9,851 bases of DNA from Bacteroidales bacterium (GCA_027073875.1 JALTEO010000123.1:1-9851); one strand, 5' to 3'. Shown: positions 1 through 7,843, counted from the first letter of the stretch. Translations and numbers: made by a program. The notes: a model not told the origin generated them from the sequence alone.

Positions 1-3000
1 CTTTCTTTGTTTGTGGTCTTGACTTCTTTTTCGCAGTCGGTTACGGAAACGAGAAATATACAATGGAAACAGACTTATTTTCAAAATATTAATAAAGATA
101 TTTATTCTTTTGAAAATGCAGTTTTTGAGACAAAAACACCACAGATTCCACATTATACAGAGAACTTTTTACTTAAAAAAATTTTTTTTTACAATGTGCA
201 GATTTTAGTGCTCAAAGGAGATACTTTTTCGTTAGATTCTGTTTCTGAAAATTTTTCTGACACCATTTTATTCACAACAAAACTTTTTATCTCTGCAAAA
301 AAAACTTATCAAAATATTGATTTTATCCCTATTCTTCATATTTCCGGCAACCAATTTATTAGAATTACGGCATTCAAAATTATTTTATCTCCCGGTCGAA
401 TGATAAATCTTCCTCCACCTAAAAATTTCACAAACTCATCTGTGCTTAAGTCAGGAGATTGGGCTAAAATTAAAATTTCACAGGATGGTGTTTATAAACT
501 TTCCTATGACGATTTAGTTGCTATGGGATTTCAAAGTCCTTCATCGGTAAGGGTGTTTGGCTATGGAGGTGGTATGTTGCCCATATCAAATTCCACGAAA
601 ACTTATGATGATTTACCGGAAATAGCTATCTATGTTAATAAAGGTAGTGATGGCGTTTTTAATTCCGGTGATTATATTTTATTTTATGCTCAGGGACCAA
701 CCAGTTGGACATATGATTCAACGGATGATTTTTTTACGCAAAAAGTTCATTATTATTCAGATTATGCTTATTATTTTGTAACTTGTAATAATGGACAGCC
801 CAAAGAAATACAGAATAATTCTCCCATATCTTTGCCTGCTACTCATACAATAAATTCTTTTGTAGATTACACCTTTCATGAAAAAAATGTTGTTAATTTA
901 ATTCATTCAGGGCAACAATGGTATGGCGAAGCATTTGACTATAGAATTAATAATTATAGTTTTTTATTTTCGTTCCCAAGTTTAATTACATCGGATTCAG
1001 TTAAGGTTAAAATGGGACTAGTTGCCCGTTCTTCGTCTTCTACAACTTTTACAACAAAAATAAACGGTGAAATGGTGAAAACAAGTACAATTGGTGCTGT
1101 TAATCTGACAGACTTTACAGGCAATTATGCCCATTATTTGACAGAATTATTTAATTATGGTGCGAGTTCTTCATCACTTAATTTTAATATTACCTATAAT
1201 TACCCTGACTATTCTTCCAAAGGATGGCTTGATTATATTTGTATTAATGCTCACCGGAAACTTTCATTTTCGGGAGGACAAATGGGGTTTAGAAATCCTT
1301 TGACAATTGGTACAAATAATATTGCAGAATTTCGGATTAGTAATGCAAATAGTGCAATGACAGTATGGGATGTGACCGACCCACTTAATCCTGTTGTCGA
1401 AAATTTATATGATGCAGGAAGTAATATCAAAGCGTTTAAAACACATACAGATTCTCTTCCGGTGAAACAGTTTGTGGCTTTTGACTTTTCAGGATTTCTT
1501 TCTCCTTCGTTTGTGAAAAAGGTTGCTAATCAGAATTTACATCAAGTTCGGGATCTAAACTTAATAATAGTTACTCCCGATGAATTTAAAACACAAGCAG
1601 AGGAGCTTGCACAATTACACAGAGATAAGGATCATTTAAATGTTGGTGTCTTTACAAATGAACAAATTTATAATGAGTTTTCTTCCGGCACGCCGGATGT
1701 CGGTGCGATTAGAAATATGGCAAGAATGTTTTACGAAAGAAGTTCGGATTTTAAATACTTATTATTATATGGTGACGGATCATACGATAATAAAACCAAT
1801 TCTGCTGCCAACTCTAATCTTATCTTAACTTATCAGTCTGCCAATTCTTTAACAAAAACAGGTTCTTATGTTACTGACGATTTTTATGGTTTACTAGACC
1901 CCGGTGAGGGTGGAAGTGTGGGGTATTTAGATATTGGTATTGGACGATTACCGGTAAGAAACCAGACTGAAGCCGATGCCGTTCTAAACAAAATTAAACA
2001 TTATTATGACCCTTCAACAATGGGTGACTGGCGGAGTGTTGTAACTTTTATTGCTGACGATGAGGATGACAATTTACATATCGGGCAAGCCAATAATTTA
2101 GCTACACAAGTAGATACGACACACCCCGAATTTAATATTGATAAGATTTATTTGGATGCGTATGAGCAAGTTTCCACGCCTTCGGGAGAGTCTTATCCGG
2201 ATGCTAAGGAAGCTATTGACAACCGGATGAAAAAAGGATGTTTAATAATGAATTACACAGGTCATGGTGGAGAAAGAGGTCTGTCGGCAGAATATGTGAT
2301 TACGATTGATGGTATCAAACAATGGAGTAATTTTGATAATTTACCTTTATTTGTTACAGCTTCTTGTGAATTTAGCCGTTATGATGATTTTGAATACACA
2401 TCTGCGGGTGAGAGCGTTCTGTTAAACCCTAAAGGTGGTGGTATAGGATTGCTAACCACAACACGACTAGTTTATGCGGGACCGAATTTTACTTTGAATA
2501 AAGCATTTTATGATTATGTTTTTGCAAACAATTATAACAACCGGCTTGGTGATTTAGTACGGTTAGCCAAAATTGCTTCCGGTCCTAATACAAATAAACG
2601 AAATTTCTCATTATTAGGTGACCCTGCTATGAAATTGGCATATCCCCGTTACCATATTGTGGCAACAAATATTCCTGACACCTTGGTTCCTATGACAAAA
2701 GTAACTATTAGTGGTGAAATTCAAGATGACTATAATCAGAAACTTACCAACTTTAACGGCATTATTTATCCTACTATTTTTGATAAACGGGATACGATAA
2801 CAACGCTCAGCAATGATGGAAGTGCTTCTCCTCCCTTTAAATTTAGTGTTCAGAATAAAATTATTTACCGTGGGAAAGCAAGTGTTAAAAATGGCAATTT
2901 CTCTTTCTCATTTATTGTCCCCAAAGATATTTCTTATAAAAATGGATTTGGGAAAATAAGTCTTTATGCCAACGATAGCACCGAAGATGCTTTAGGATAT

Positions 3001-3708
3001 GATGATACTGTCTTAGTAGGTGGTACTGCCATTAATCCGATTTATGACGATGAAGGTCCTGATATTTCATTATACATTAATACTACTGATTTTCAGGATG
3101 GTGGTATTACAAATGAATCACCTGTTTTAATTGCTTATGTTTCTGACTCAACGGGAATTAATACTGTTGGCAATGGGATAGGGCACGATATTACAGCTAT
3201 ATTAGACGGTAACTCTGCCGAAGCTATTGTATTAAATGAATTTTACGAATCTGATTTGGATAATTATCAGAAAGGTAAGGTAGTTTATTATTTTAATAAT
3301 TTAACTGAGGGATTTCATACGATTACATTCAAAGTGTGGGATGTAATGAATAACTCTTCGGAACAAGATATTTCGTTTGAGGTAATTAAATCTTCTGATT
3401 TTGTAGTAGAAAATATCTTTAACTACCCAAATCCTTTTTCTGAGTCAACTAATTTTTATTTCGATCATAATCAGGCAGAAGAAGAATTATCGGTTTCTCT
3501 TGAAATTTATGATATTATGGGAAGAACTGTTAAGAGAATTAAACAAACGATTTATCCTGACGGTTATAGAAGTGGTCCTATTGTATGGGATGGTAAAACA
3601 GAAAGTGGAGCAATATTGCCTCAGGGTATATATCCCTATAAAATTATAATAAAACTTAATGATGGTAGTATAGTTCAGAAAAGTAATAAATTAGTTATTA
3701 TAAGATAA
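1..3708 (+). CDS. porU: PorU, T9SS C-terminal signal peptidase/sortase (5' partial)
   Basis: This is the gingipain-like (peptidase C25) enzyme of the type IX secretion system. In the family it acts at the cell surface, removes the C-terminal signal of secreted cargo and joins the cargo to anionic LPS. Numbering from the TTG at base 7, residues about 515-878 form the C25 domain. The catalytic pair is visible as His753 in NYTGHGG and Cys787 in TASCEFSRYDD, spaced much like the pair in Porphyromonas PorU. Residues about 880-1135 look like beta-sandwich material. Residues about 1136-1233 form a T9SS C-terminal domain, starting NYPNPF and ending in a GIYPYKI strand and KLVIIR; PorU is known to carry such a domain itself. 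The frame is open to the left edge and the first residues (LSLFVVLTSFSQS) look like the end of a signal peptide, so the true start lies just outside and the TTG at 7 is not it. At over 1233 residues it is slightly longer than the roughly 1160 I recall for P. gingivalis. porV follows after 53 bases. Confidence 0.95.
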   Translation, partial: LSLFVVLTSFSQSVTETRNIQWKQTYFQNINKDIYSFENAVFETKTPQIPHYTENFLLKKIFFYNVQILVLKGDTFSLDSVSENFSDTILFTTKLFISAKKTYQNIDFIPILHISGNQFIRITAFKIILSPGRMINLPPPKNFTNSSVLKSGDWAKIKISQDGVYKLSYDDLVAMGFQSPSSVRVFGYGGGMLPISNSTKTYDDLPEIAIYVNKGSDGVFNSGDYILFYAQGPTSWTYDSTDDFFTQKVHYYSDYAYYFVTCNNGQPKEIQNNSPISLPATHTINSFVDYTFHEKNVVNLIHSGQQWYGEAFDYRINNYSFLFSFPSLITSDSVKVKMGLVARSSSSTTFTTKINGEMVKTSTIGAVNLTDFTGNYAHYLTELFNYGASSSSLNFNITYNYPDYSSKGWLDYICINAHRKLSFSGGQMGFRNPLTIGTNNIAEFRISNANSAMTVWDVTDPLNPVVENLYDAGSNIKAFKTHTDSLPVKQFVAFDFSGFLSPSFVKKVANQNLHQVRDLNLIIVTPDEFKTQAEELAQLHRDKDHLNVGVFTNEQIYNEFSSGTPDVGAIRNMARMFYERSSDFKYLLLYGDGSYDNKTNSAANSNLILTYQSANSLTKTGSYVTDDFYGLLDPGEGGSVGYLDIGIGRLPVRNQTEADAVLNKIKHYYDPSTMGDWRSVVTFIADDEDDNLHIGQANNLATQVDTTHPEFNIDKIYLDAYEQVSTPSGESYPDAKEAIDNRMKKGCLIMNYTGHGGERGLSAEYVITIDGIKQWSNFDNLPLFVTASCEFSRYDDFEYTSAGESVLLNPKGGGIGLLTTTRLVYAGPNFTLNKAFYDYVFANNYNNRLGDLVRLAKIASGPNTNKRNFSLLGDPAMKLAYPRYHIVATNIPDTLVPMTKVTISGEIQDDYNQKLTNFNGIIYPTIFDKRDTITTLSNDGSASPPFKFSVQNKIIYRGKASVKNGNFSFSFIVPKDISYKNGFGKISLYANDSTEDALGYDDTVLVGGTAINPIYDDEGPDISLYINTTDFQDGGITNESPVLIAYVSDSTGINTVGNGIGHDITAILDGNSAEAIVLNEFYESDLDNYQKGKVVYYFNNLTEGFHTITFKVWDVMNNSSEQDISFEVIKSSDFVVENIFNYPNPFSESTNFYFDHNQAEEELSVSLEIYDIMGRTVKRIKQTIYPDGYRSGPIVWDGKTESGAILPQGIYPYKIIIKLNDGSIVQKSNKLVIIR

Positions 3709-3712
3709 TAAT

Positions 3713-3740
3713 TTTGAATTAATCAAGTTTCTTATATTTG
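3713..3740 (+). promoter_or_regulatory. Candidate Bacteroidota promoter upstream of porV
   Basis: TATATTTG at 3733-3740 matches the Bacteroidota -7 pattern TAnnTTTG exactly. A TTTG at 3713-3716 could serve as the -33 element, although the 16-base spacer is a little shorter than usual. Transcription would begin near 3747, leaving about 15 bases before the ATG at 3762. This would let porV-ispF be expressed separately from porU. The -7 match is directly visible; function is inferred. Confidence 0.5.
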
Positions 3741-3761
3741 CACTTTAATTTTGAAAACACG

Positions 3762-5018
3762 ATGAAAATAAAATTTTTAATTCCGGGAATACTGTTGCTA
3801 ACAAGTCAATTATCATTTGCACAGATAACCACAGGACAGTTAACGGGTGAAGTTAATACAATTACTACTGCAGTTCCATTTTTAACCATTGCTGTTGACT
3901 CTCGTTCCGGTGCTATGGGCGATGCCGGTGTTGCTACACTTCCCGATGCCAATTCACAACATCACAACCCTGCTAAATACATATTTATGGATAAAGATGT
4001 GGGAATGAGTATTTCTTATACGCCATGGCTTCGTAAATTAATTAATGATATCAATCTTGCTTATTTATCCGGCTATAAAAAATTTGGTGATAAACAGGTT
4101 GTTAGTGCTTCGTTGCGTTATTTTTCGTTGGGAAATATTACTTTTACCGATATTGTTGGTAATGTTACCGGACAATTCAATCCAAATGAATTTGCTATTG
4201 ATTTAGCTTATTCCCGTTTATACACAAGAAATCTTTCCGGTGCTGTTGCTATGCGGTATATTTATTCAAATCTTACAGGTGGTCAATTTGTTCAATCTAC
4301 AAGTACTCATCCGGGAAATGCTGTCGCTGCCGATGTAGCTGTTTATTATCATAAGCCAATTGAATTGAATAAAAAAGATGCTATTTTTACATGGGGGGTA
4401 AATATCTCAAATATTGGTTCAAAAATTTCTTATACCAGTAATGACGAGAAAAATTTTATTCCTACCACAATGAAACTTGGTACAGGACTAAGTGTTGATT
4501 TAGATGAATATAATACTGTTGCTGTTACCGGACAAGTAGAAAAACTCCTGGTTCCTACACCACCGGTTTATTATGAGCCCGGTGATACGACAGAAGATGG
4601 TCATGTTGTGACAAATGGTGAACAAATAATTCATTATGGGAAAGATCCGAATGTGTCTGTTCCTGTTGGAATATTTCAATCTTTTTATGATGCTCCGGGC
4701 GTAGCTGCCGACCCACTAAATCCTGATGACAGAAGTGTGATGCGGGAAGAAATCCGTGAATTTAATTATTCAATCGGCGTTGAATATTGGTATGCTAAAC
4801 AATTTGCCGTTCGTGCCGGTTATTTTCACGAAAATCCAACCAAAGGAAATCGCGAGTTTTTTACCGTAGGATTAGGTCTCCGTTTAAATGTATTCGGACT
4901 GGATTTTTCTTATTTGATTCCTACTTATCAACAAAACCCATTAGAAAATACTTTACGATTTTCGTTACTGTTTAATTTTGCCGGACTCGAAAAAGAAAAT
5001 ACCCCTAAAAGTGAATAA
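3762..5018 (+). CDS. porV: PorV (LptO), T9SS outer-membrane shuttle beta-barrel
   Basis: PorV is a FadL-like outer-membrane barrel. It collects cargo from the SprA translocon by binding its C-terminal domain and carries it to the PorU-containing attachment complex. The 418-residue product starts with a clear signal peptide (MKIKFLIPGILLLTSQLSFA, then QITTGQ). The mature N-terminus has the characteristic stretch VPFLTIAVDSRSGAMGDAG followed by ATLPDANSQHHNPAKY. Amphipathic beta strands fill the rest, and the last strand (LRFSLLFNF) is followed by a short charged tail. The ATG at 3762 is preferred over an in-frame TTG at 3738 because the TTG lies inside the promoter -7 element and would put a polar stretch before the signal peptide. 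The order porU-porV supports the call, and the 3' end overlaps ispF by 8 bases. Confidence is high from the N-terminal motifs plus context. Confidence 0.94.
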   Translation: MKIKFLIPGILLLTSQLSFAQITTGQLTGEVNTITTAVPFLTIAVDSRSGAMGDAGVATLPDANSQHHNPAKYIFMDKDVGMSISYTPWLRKLINDINLAYLSGYKKFGDKQVVSASLRYFSLGNITFTDIVGNVTGQFNPNEFAIDLAYSRLYTRNLSGAVAMRYIYSNLTGGQFVQSTSTHPGNAVAADVAVYYHKPIELNKKDAIFTWGVNISNIGSKISYTSNDEKNFIPTTMKLGTGLSVDLDEYNTVAVTGQVEKLLVPTPPVYYEPGDTTEDGHVVTNGEQIIHYGKDPNVSVPVGIFQSFYDAPGVAADPLNPDDRSVMREEIREFNYSIGVEYWYAKQFAVRAGYFHENPTKGNREFFTVGLGLRLNVFGLDFSYLIPTYQQNPLENTLRFSLLFNFAGLEKENTPKSE

Positions 5019-5502
5019 TATCCGGATTGGTTCGGGTCTTGATGTTCACCAATTGGTTGAAGGACGACCGTTAATATTGGGTGGTGTTGAAATTCCATTT
5101 AATAAAGGTCTTTTGGGACATTCCGATGCAGATGTGTTGATTCATGCCATTTGTGACGGGTTGCTCGGTGCTGTTAATTTAGGTGATATCGGGCAACATT
5201 TCCCTGATACCGACCCTAAATTTAAGGATATCGACAGCAAGCTACTTCTAAACGAAACTTTATTGCTGATAAATAAAAAAGGATATGCCATTGGTAATAT
5301 TGATTGCACTGTTTGTGCCCAAAAGCCGAAAATAGCTGATTATATCCCACAAATGAAAACTGTTTTAGCAAAAATTTTGAAAATTTCTGTTGAAGATATT
5401 TCAATAAAAGCGACTACTACCGAGAAATTAGGTTTTGTTGGCAGAGAAGAAGGCATTTGTGCTATGGCAACTGTTTTGGTTGTAAAAAAAGAATCCTTGT
5501 AA
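5011..5502 (+). CDS. ispF: IspF, 2-C-methyl-D-erythritol 2,4-cyclodiphosphate synthase
   Basis: IspF is a cytoplasmic trimeric metalloenzyme of the MEP isoprenoid pathway. It cyclises CDP-methylerythritol 2-phosphate, releasing CMP. From the GTG start the product has 163 residues, close to the usual 157-160. The metal ligands are visible as Asp11 and His13 (SGLDVHQL) and His45 (SDADVLIHA), each three positions later than the E. coli residues. Other signatures are LGDIGQHFPDTDP and ATTTEKLGFVGREEGI. The GTG at 5011 is chosen because it gives the expected N-terminus (MNNIRIGSGLDVH). A TTG at 4978 would add eleven residues (MPDSKKKIPLK) atypical of the family and a 41-base overlap with porV. The GTG start lies within GTGAATAA, which also holds the porV stop, so translation is probably coupled. 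Pairing with T9SS genes has no obvious biochemical meaning, but I recall the same order in Porphyromonas gingivalis. Confidence 0.96.
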   Translation: MNNIRIGSGLDVHQLVEGRPLILGGVEIPFNKGLLGHSDADVLIHAICDGLLGAVNLGDIGQHFPDTDPKFKDIDSKLLLNETLLLINKKGYAIGNIDCTVCAQKPKIADYIPQMKTVLAKILKISVEDISIKATTTEKLGFVGREEGICAMATVLVVKKESL

Positions 5503-5507
5503 ATATC

Positions 5508-5527
5508 AATTACGAATTACGAATTAC
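5508..5527. repeat. Short tandem heptamer repeat (AATTACG)
   Basis: Two full AATTACG units and a third lacking its final G lie in tandem six bases after the ispF stop. Such short AT-rich tandems are easily gained and lost by slippage. No coding or regulatory role is evident. Confidence 0.7.
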
Positions 5528-5578
5528 AAATGAATAATGCGATAATGGAACAATGAAGTAATAAAAATTTTTTACTTT

Positions 5579-5737
5579 AAGAACTTTGCAAAACTTCTGA
5601 TTTTGTCATTCTGAAAAATGTCATCTTGAGCAAAGCGAAAGAGCTTGTGAAGAATCTATAAATAATTGTTGTTTAATGTGTTGAGATTCTTCGCTTTGCT
5701 CAGAAAGACAGTTTCTTTTGTGTTTTGCAAAGGTCTC
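5579..5737. mobile_element. Palindromic MITE-like element with ACTTT flanking repeats
   Basis: This 159-bp non-coding element is an imperfect palindrome. Outer arms contain CTTTGCAAAAC (5584-5594) and its exact complement GTTTTGCAAAG (5722-5732). Inner arms contain TGAGCAAAGCGAA (5627-5639), perfectly inverted at 5690-5702, and GAAGAATCT (5649-5657), inverted at 5684-5692. The left arm carries about 12 extra bases that split what is continuous on the right. ACTTT occurs immediately outside both ends (5574-5578 and 5738-5742), as expected for a 5-bp target duplication. The right terminus reads GGTCTC; its left partner is degenerate. There is no ORF, so movement would need a transposase supplied elsewhere. 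RNA across it could fold strongly and may end or stabilise the ispF transcript. The CoA-binding gene starts 49 bases after it. Family is not assigned. Confidence 0.7.
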
Positions 5738-5786
5738 ACTTTATGAATTTTCAGTTTTACAAACTTCATGAACTAAAAACAAACAA

Positions 5787-6146
5787 ATGGGAAAAACGCT
5801 TGTCATAGGAGCCAGTACAAAACTTTCGAGGTATTCAAATATGGCAATTCGCCTATTACGGCAAAAAGGATATCCTGTGGTAGCCATTGGCTTACGGGAA
5901 GGGCAGGTTGAAGATGTTTCTATTTTCACACATCGCCCTGTGATTGATGATATTTATACCGTAACAATTTATATAAATCCTGTGGCACAAGAAACATTTT
6001 ACGATTACATTTTTTCTTTAAATCCTGCTCGAATAATTTTTAATCCCGGAACCGAAAACCGCACCTTTAAGAAAATGGCATTAGAACAAGGTATTGAGGT
6101 TGTAGAAAACTGCACGCTGGTAATGTTAAACCAAAACAAATTTTAG
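5787..6146 (+). CDS. CoA-binding (YccU-like) Rossmann-fold small protein
   Basis: This is a 119-residue cytoplasmic protein of the stand-alone CoA-binding domain family (YccU/COG1832-like), a Rossmann fold related to the N-terminus of succinyl-CoA synthetase alpha subunits. The N-terminal beta strand and nucleotide loop are visible as TLVIGASTKLSRYSNMA (residues 4-20). The second strand is PVVAIGLREG (30-39), a later conserved segment is IIFNPGTENRTF (83-94), and the C-terminal signature is VENCTLVML (106-114). The length is that of a complete single-domain protein. The precise role of these proteins is not established; ligand binding is inferred from the family. The ATG at 5787 directly precedes the first strand, and no in-frame upstream alternative is attractive. 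It lies alone between a repeat-rich spacer and the next operon, and I see no clear promoter between the palindromic element and the start. Confidence 0.88.
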   Translation: MGKTLVIGASTKLSRYSNMAIRLLRQKGYPVVAIGLREGQVEDVSIFTHRPVIDDIYTVTIYINPVAQETFYDYIFSLNPARIIFNPGTENRTFKKMALEQGIEVVENCTLVMLNQNKF

Positions 6147-6167
6147 TTGGTCTAAAAAGATTTGGTA

Positions 6168-6232
6168 TAATGCCGATGCTACATGAAAATAGTACAATTT
6201 GTTGGACTATATTGAATGTACAATCGGTATTA
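6168..6232. other. Imperfect hairpin between CoA-binding gene and DUF4199 gene
   Basis: TAATGCCGAT (6168-6177) pairs with ATCGGTATTA (6223-6232) over ten positions with one G-T wobble. After a 2x2 mismatch, TACAT (6180-6184) pairs with ATGTA (6216-6220), and ATAGT (6189-6193) with ACTAT (6206-6210) inside. There is no adjacent U-tract, so it is not a typical intrinsic terminator. It could be a weak transcript-end structure or a decayed repeat. It starts 21 bases after the upstream stop. Confidence 0.4.
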
Positions 6233-6245
6233 AATCGTAATTTGT

Positions 6246-6274
6246 TTTGAAATAGAATAAATTTCCTATTTTTA
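6246..6274 (+). promoter_or_regulatory. Candidate promoter for the DUF4199-glycosyltransferase pair
   Basis: TATTTTTA at 6267-6274 matches TAnnTTTG at all but the last base. TTTG at 6246-6249 lies 17 bases upstream, and another TTTG at 6241-6244 lies 22 bases upstream. The ATG at 6292 is 17 bases beyond the -7 element, leaving a short leader as in porV. The position supports it; the sequence match is imperfect. Confidence 0.4.
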
Positions 6275-6291
6275 CACCAAAATTTCACGAC

Positions 6292-6819
6292 ATGGAAAAT
6301 AAAAATATCATTTGGCGTAATTCCATGAATTATGGTGCCATTTTAGGATTAATCCTCATTTTATTGTCCGTTATTGGCTATATTTTGAATATGCAGGAAT
6401 CTTCTGTTCTTGGTGTTCTGAATTATGTGGTAATGGCTATTTTGGTATTTATTGGCAGTAAAAATCTCAGAGATAAACATTTAGGGGGTTATATAAAATA
6501 TGGTAGAGCATTAGGTTCTTCTTTCCTGATAGGTTTATTTGGTGGTATTTTATTGTCTTTTTATATTTATGTTTTTATGAAATATATTGATCCGTCAATA
6601 TTAGAACAAATGAAAATTCTAACAGAACAAAAATTAATTGACAAAGGAATACCGGAGAGTCAAATTGATATGTCAATGAAAATGATAAGCCCAGGTATGA
6701 TTGCATTTGGGACTATCTTCTCATTCTCTTTTTGGAGTTTTCTTTTGGCATTAATCATCGCTTTTTTTATCAGAAAAGAGAACCAGATGGAAATTGACGG
6801 AGGCGAAATAACTGTTTAA
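6292..6819 (+). CDS. DUF4199-family membrane protein
   Basis: This is a 175-residue integral inner-membrane protein that resembles the DUF4199 family, which is common in Bacteroidota and of unknown function. Four membrane segments can be read at about residues 12-33, 39-56, 74-96 and 135-160. A polar, charged stretch (about 97-134, including EQMKILTEQKLIDKGIPESQIDMSMKM) lies between the third and fourth. The short charged N-terminus MENKNIIWRNSMNYG and the conserved-looking segment GGYIKYGRALGSSFLIGLFGG fit the family. The ATG at 6292 is chosen because it follows the candidate promoter; an internal ATG at 6325 would remove the charged N-terminus. The stop codon shares its final A with the ATG of the next gene (TAATG), so the two are very probably translationally coupled. 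As I recall, DUF4199 genes are often beside family 2 glycosyltransferases, which suggests a partner role in the membrane, but this is inference. Confidence 0.8.
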   Translation: MENKNIIWRNSMNYGAILGLILILLSVIGYILNMQESSVLGVLNYVVMAILVFIGSKNLRDKHLGGYIKYGRALGSSFLIGLFGGILLSFYIYVFMKYIDPSILEQMKILTEQKLIDKGIPESQIDMSMKMISPGMIAFGTIFSFSFWSFLLALIIAFFIRKENQMEIDGGEITV

Positions 6820-7772
6820 TGGACTTATCTATCATTATACCGCTATACAACGAGGACGAATCGTTACCAGAACTTCATGACTGGATAAAACGCGTTGTTG
6901 AAAAAGAAAATCTGTCATACGAAATTATTTTTGTTGATGATGGCAGTAATGATAATTCGTGGCAGGTAATTGAAGATTTATCGGGAAAGAACCCAAATGT
7001 CAAAGGCATAAAATTCCGGCGTAATTACGGTAAGTCGGCGGCTCTGTATTCCGGATTTGAACAAGCCGGCGGCGATGTGGTAATTACTATGGATGCCGAC
7101 CTTCAGGATAGTCCCGATGAAATCCCCGAACTGTTCCATATGATAAAAGATGATGGATATGATTTGGTTTCCGGATGGAAAAAGAAACGCCACGACCCGA
7201 TTTCTAAAACTATCCCGAGTAAATTTTTTAATTATGTTACACGGATTATCTCACACATCAAACTCCACGACTTTAATTGCGGGCTGAAAGCTTATCGCAA
7301 AGAGGTGATAAAAAGTGTTGAGGTGTACGGTGAGATGCATCGCTATATTCCTGTGTTGGCAAAGCAAGCGGGATTCAAAAAAATAGGTGAAAAAATTGTC
7401 CAACACCGAGCCCGCCAATATGGTGTTTCCAAGTTTGGATTGGAGCGATTTATTAATGGATTTTTAGACTTGCTAAGTGTTGTATTTATTACAAGATTCG
7501 GGAAAAGACCAATGCATTTTTTTGGTATTTGGGGAACATTGATGTTTTTGTTTGGTGGAGGTATTACTGTTTGGCTTATTGTTGAAAAATTGTATCGTCT
7601 TGCACATCATTTAACTATTCGCGAAATCACGGATCAACCGTTATTTTATATTGCACTTGTTTTGGTTATTCTCGGTGTCCAATTATTTTTAGCCGGTTTT
7701 CTCGGCGAATTGGTTTCCCGTTCCTCCAGCGACAGAAATCATTACTTGATAGAAAAAACGGTTGGGAAATAA
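6819..7772 (+). CDS. GT2 family glycosyltransferase (GtrB/DPM1-like, two TM)
   Basis: This 317-residue membrane-anchored family 2 glycosyltransferase has the architecture of polyprenyl-phosphate glycosyltransferases such as GtrB, ArnC and DPM1. The GT-A domain (about 1-225) opens with LSIIIPLYNEDESLPEL. The nucleotide-binding VDDGSNDNS contains DDGS at residues 40-43, and MDADLQDSPDE carries the metal-binding DxD-type motif at 92-97. FNCGLKAYR (152-160) and QHRARQYGVSKF (195-206) match the later family signature. Two membrane helices follow at about 234-255 and 276-297, with a short cytoplasmic tail. It probably moves a sugar from a nucleotide donor to undecaprenyl phosphate on the inner face of the inner membrane, for envelope glycan or lipid modification. 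The sugar cannot be read from sequence. Translation is coupled to the DUF4199 gene. No flippase or acceptor transferase gene follows, since the next gene converges from the other strand. Confidence 0.92.
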   Translation: MDLSIIIPLYNEDESLPELHDWIKRVVEKENLSYEIIFVDDGSNDNSWQVIEDLSGKNPNVKGIKFRRNYGKSAALYSGFEQAGGDVVITMDADLQDSPDEIPELFHMIKDDGYDLVSGWKKKRHDPISKTIPSKFFNYVTRIISHIKLHDFNCGLKAYRKEVIKSVEVYGEMHRYIPVLAKQAGFKKIGEKIVQHRARQYGVSKFGLERFINGFLDLLSVVFITRFGKRPMHFFGIWGTLMFLFGGGITVWLIVEKLYRLAHHLTIREITDQPLFYIALVLVILGVQLFLAGFLGELVSRSSSDRNHYLIEKTVGK

Positions 7773-7843
7773 AACAACATACCCGTACACTTGTTTTCGA
7801 GTTTACTTGGGCAGGCAGGTTGGGAATGTTCGTATTTTATTGG

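Noticed and set aside
7..9. TTG at base 7 as the start of porU
   Set aside because: The frame is open to the window edge, and the first residues are the tail of a signal peptide lacking its basic N-terminus, so the true start is upstream.
3738..3761. N-terminal extension of PorV from a TTG at 3738
   Set aside because: The TTG is part of the candidate -7 element, and the ATG at 3762 gives a textbook signal peptide.
4978..5010. TTG start for ispF at 4978
   Set aside because: It adds residues atypical of the family and a 41-base overlap with porV; the GTG at 5011 fits the expected IspF N-terminus.
5508..5527. Heptamer tandem as a CRISPR or origin iteron array
   Set aside because: The units are seven bases without spacers, there are fewer than three full copies, and no cas, dnaA or replication gene is nearby.
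6067..6288. Minus-strand open frame of 73 codons across the CoA-binding gene end
   Set aside because: It overlaps a well-supported gene, the hairpin and the promoter of the next operon, and the product has no recognisable features.
7809..7824. G-rich stretch with four G tracts as a G-quadruplex
   Set aside because: The two middle tracts are only GG, so the pattern is weak, and there is no adjoining promoter or replication feature.
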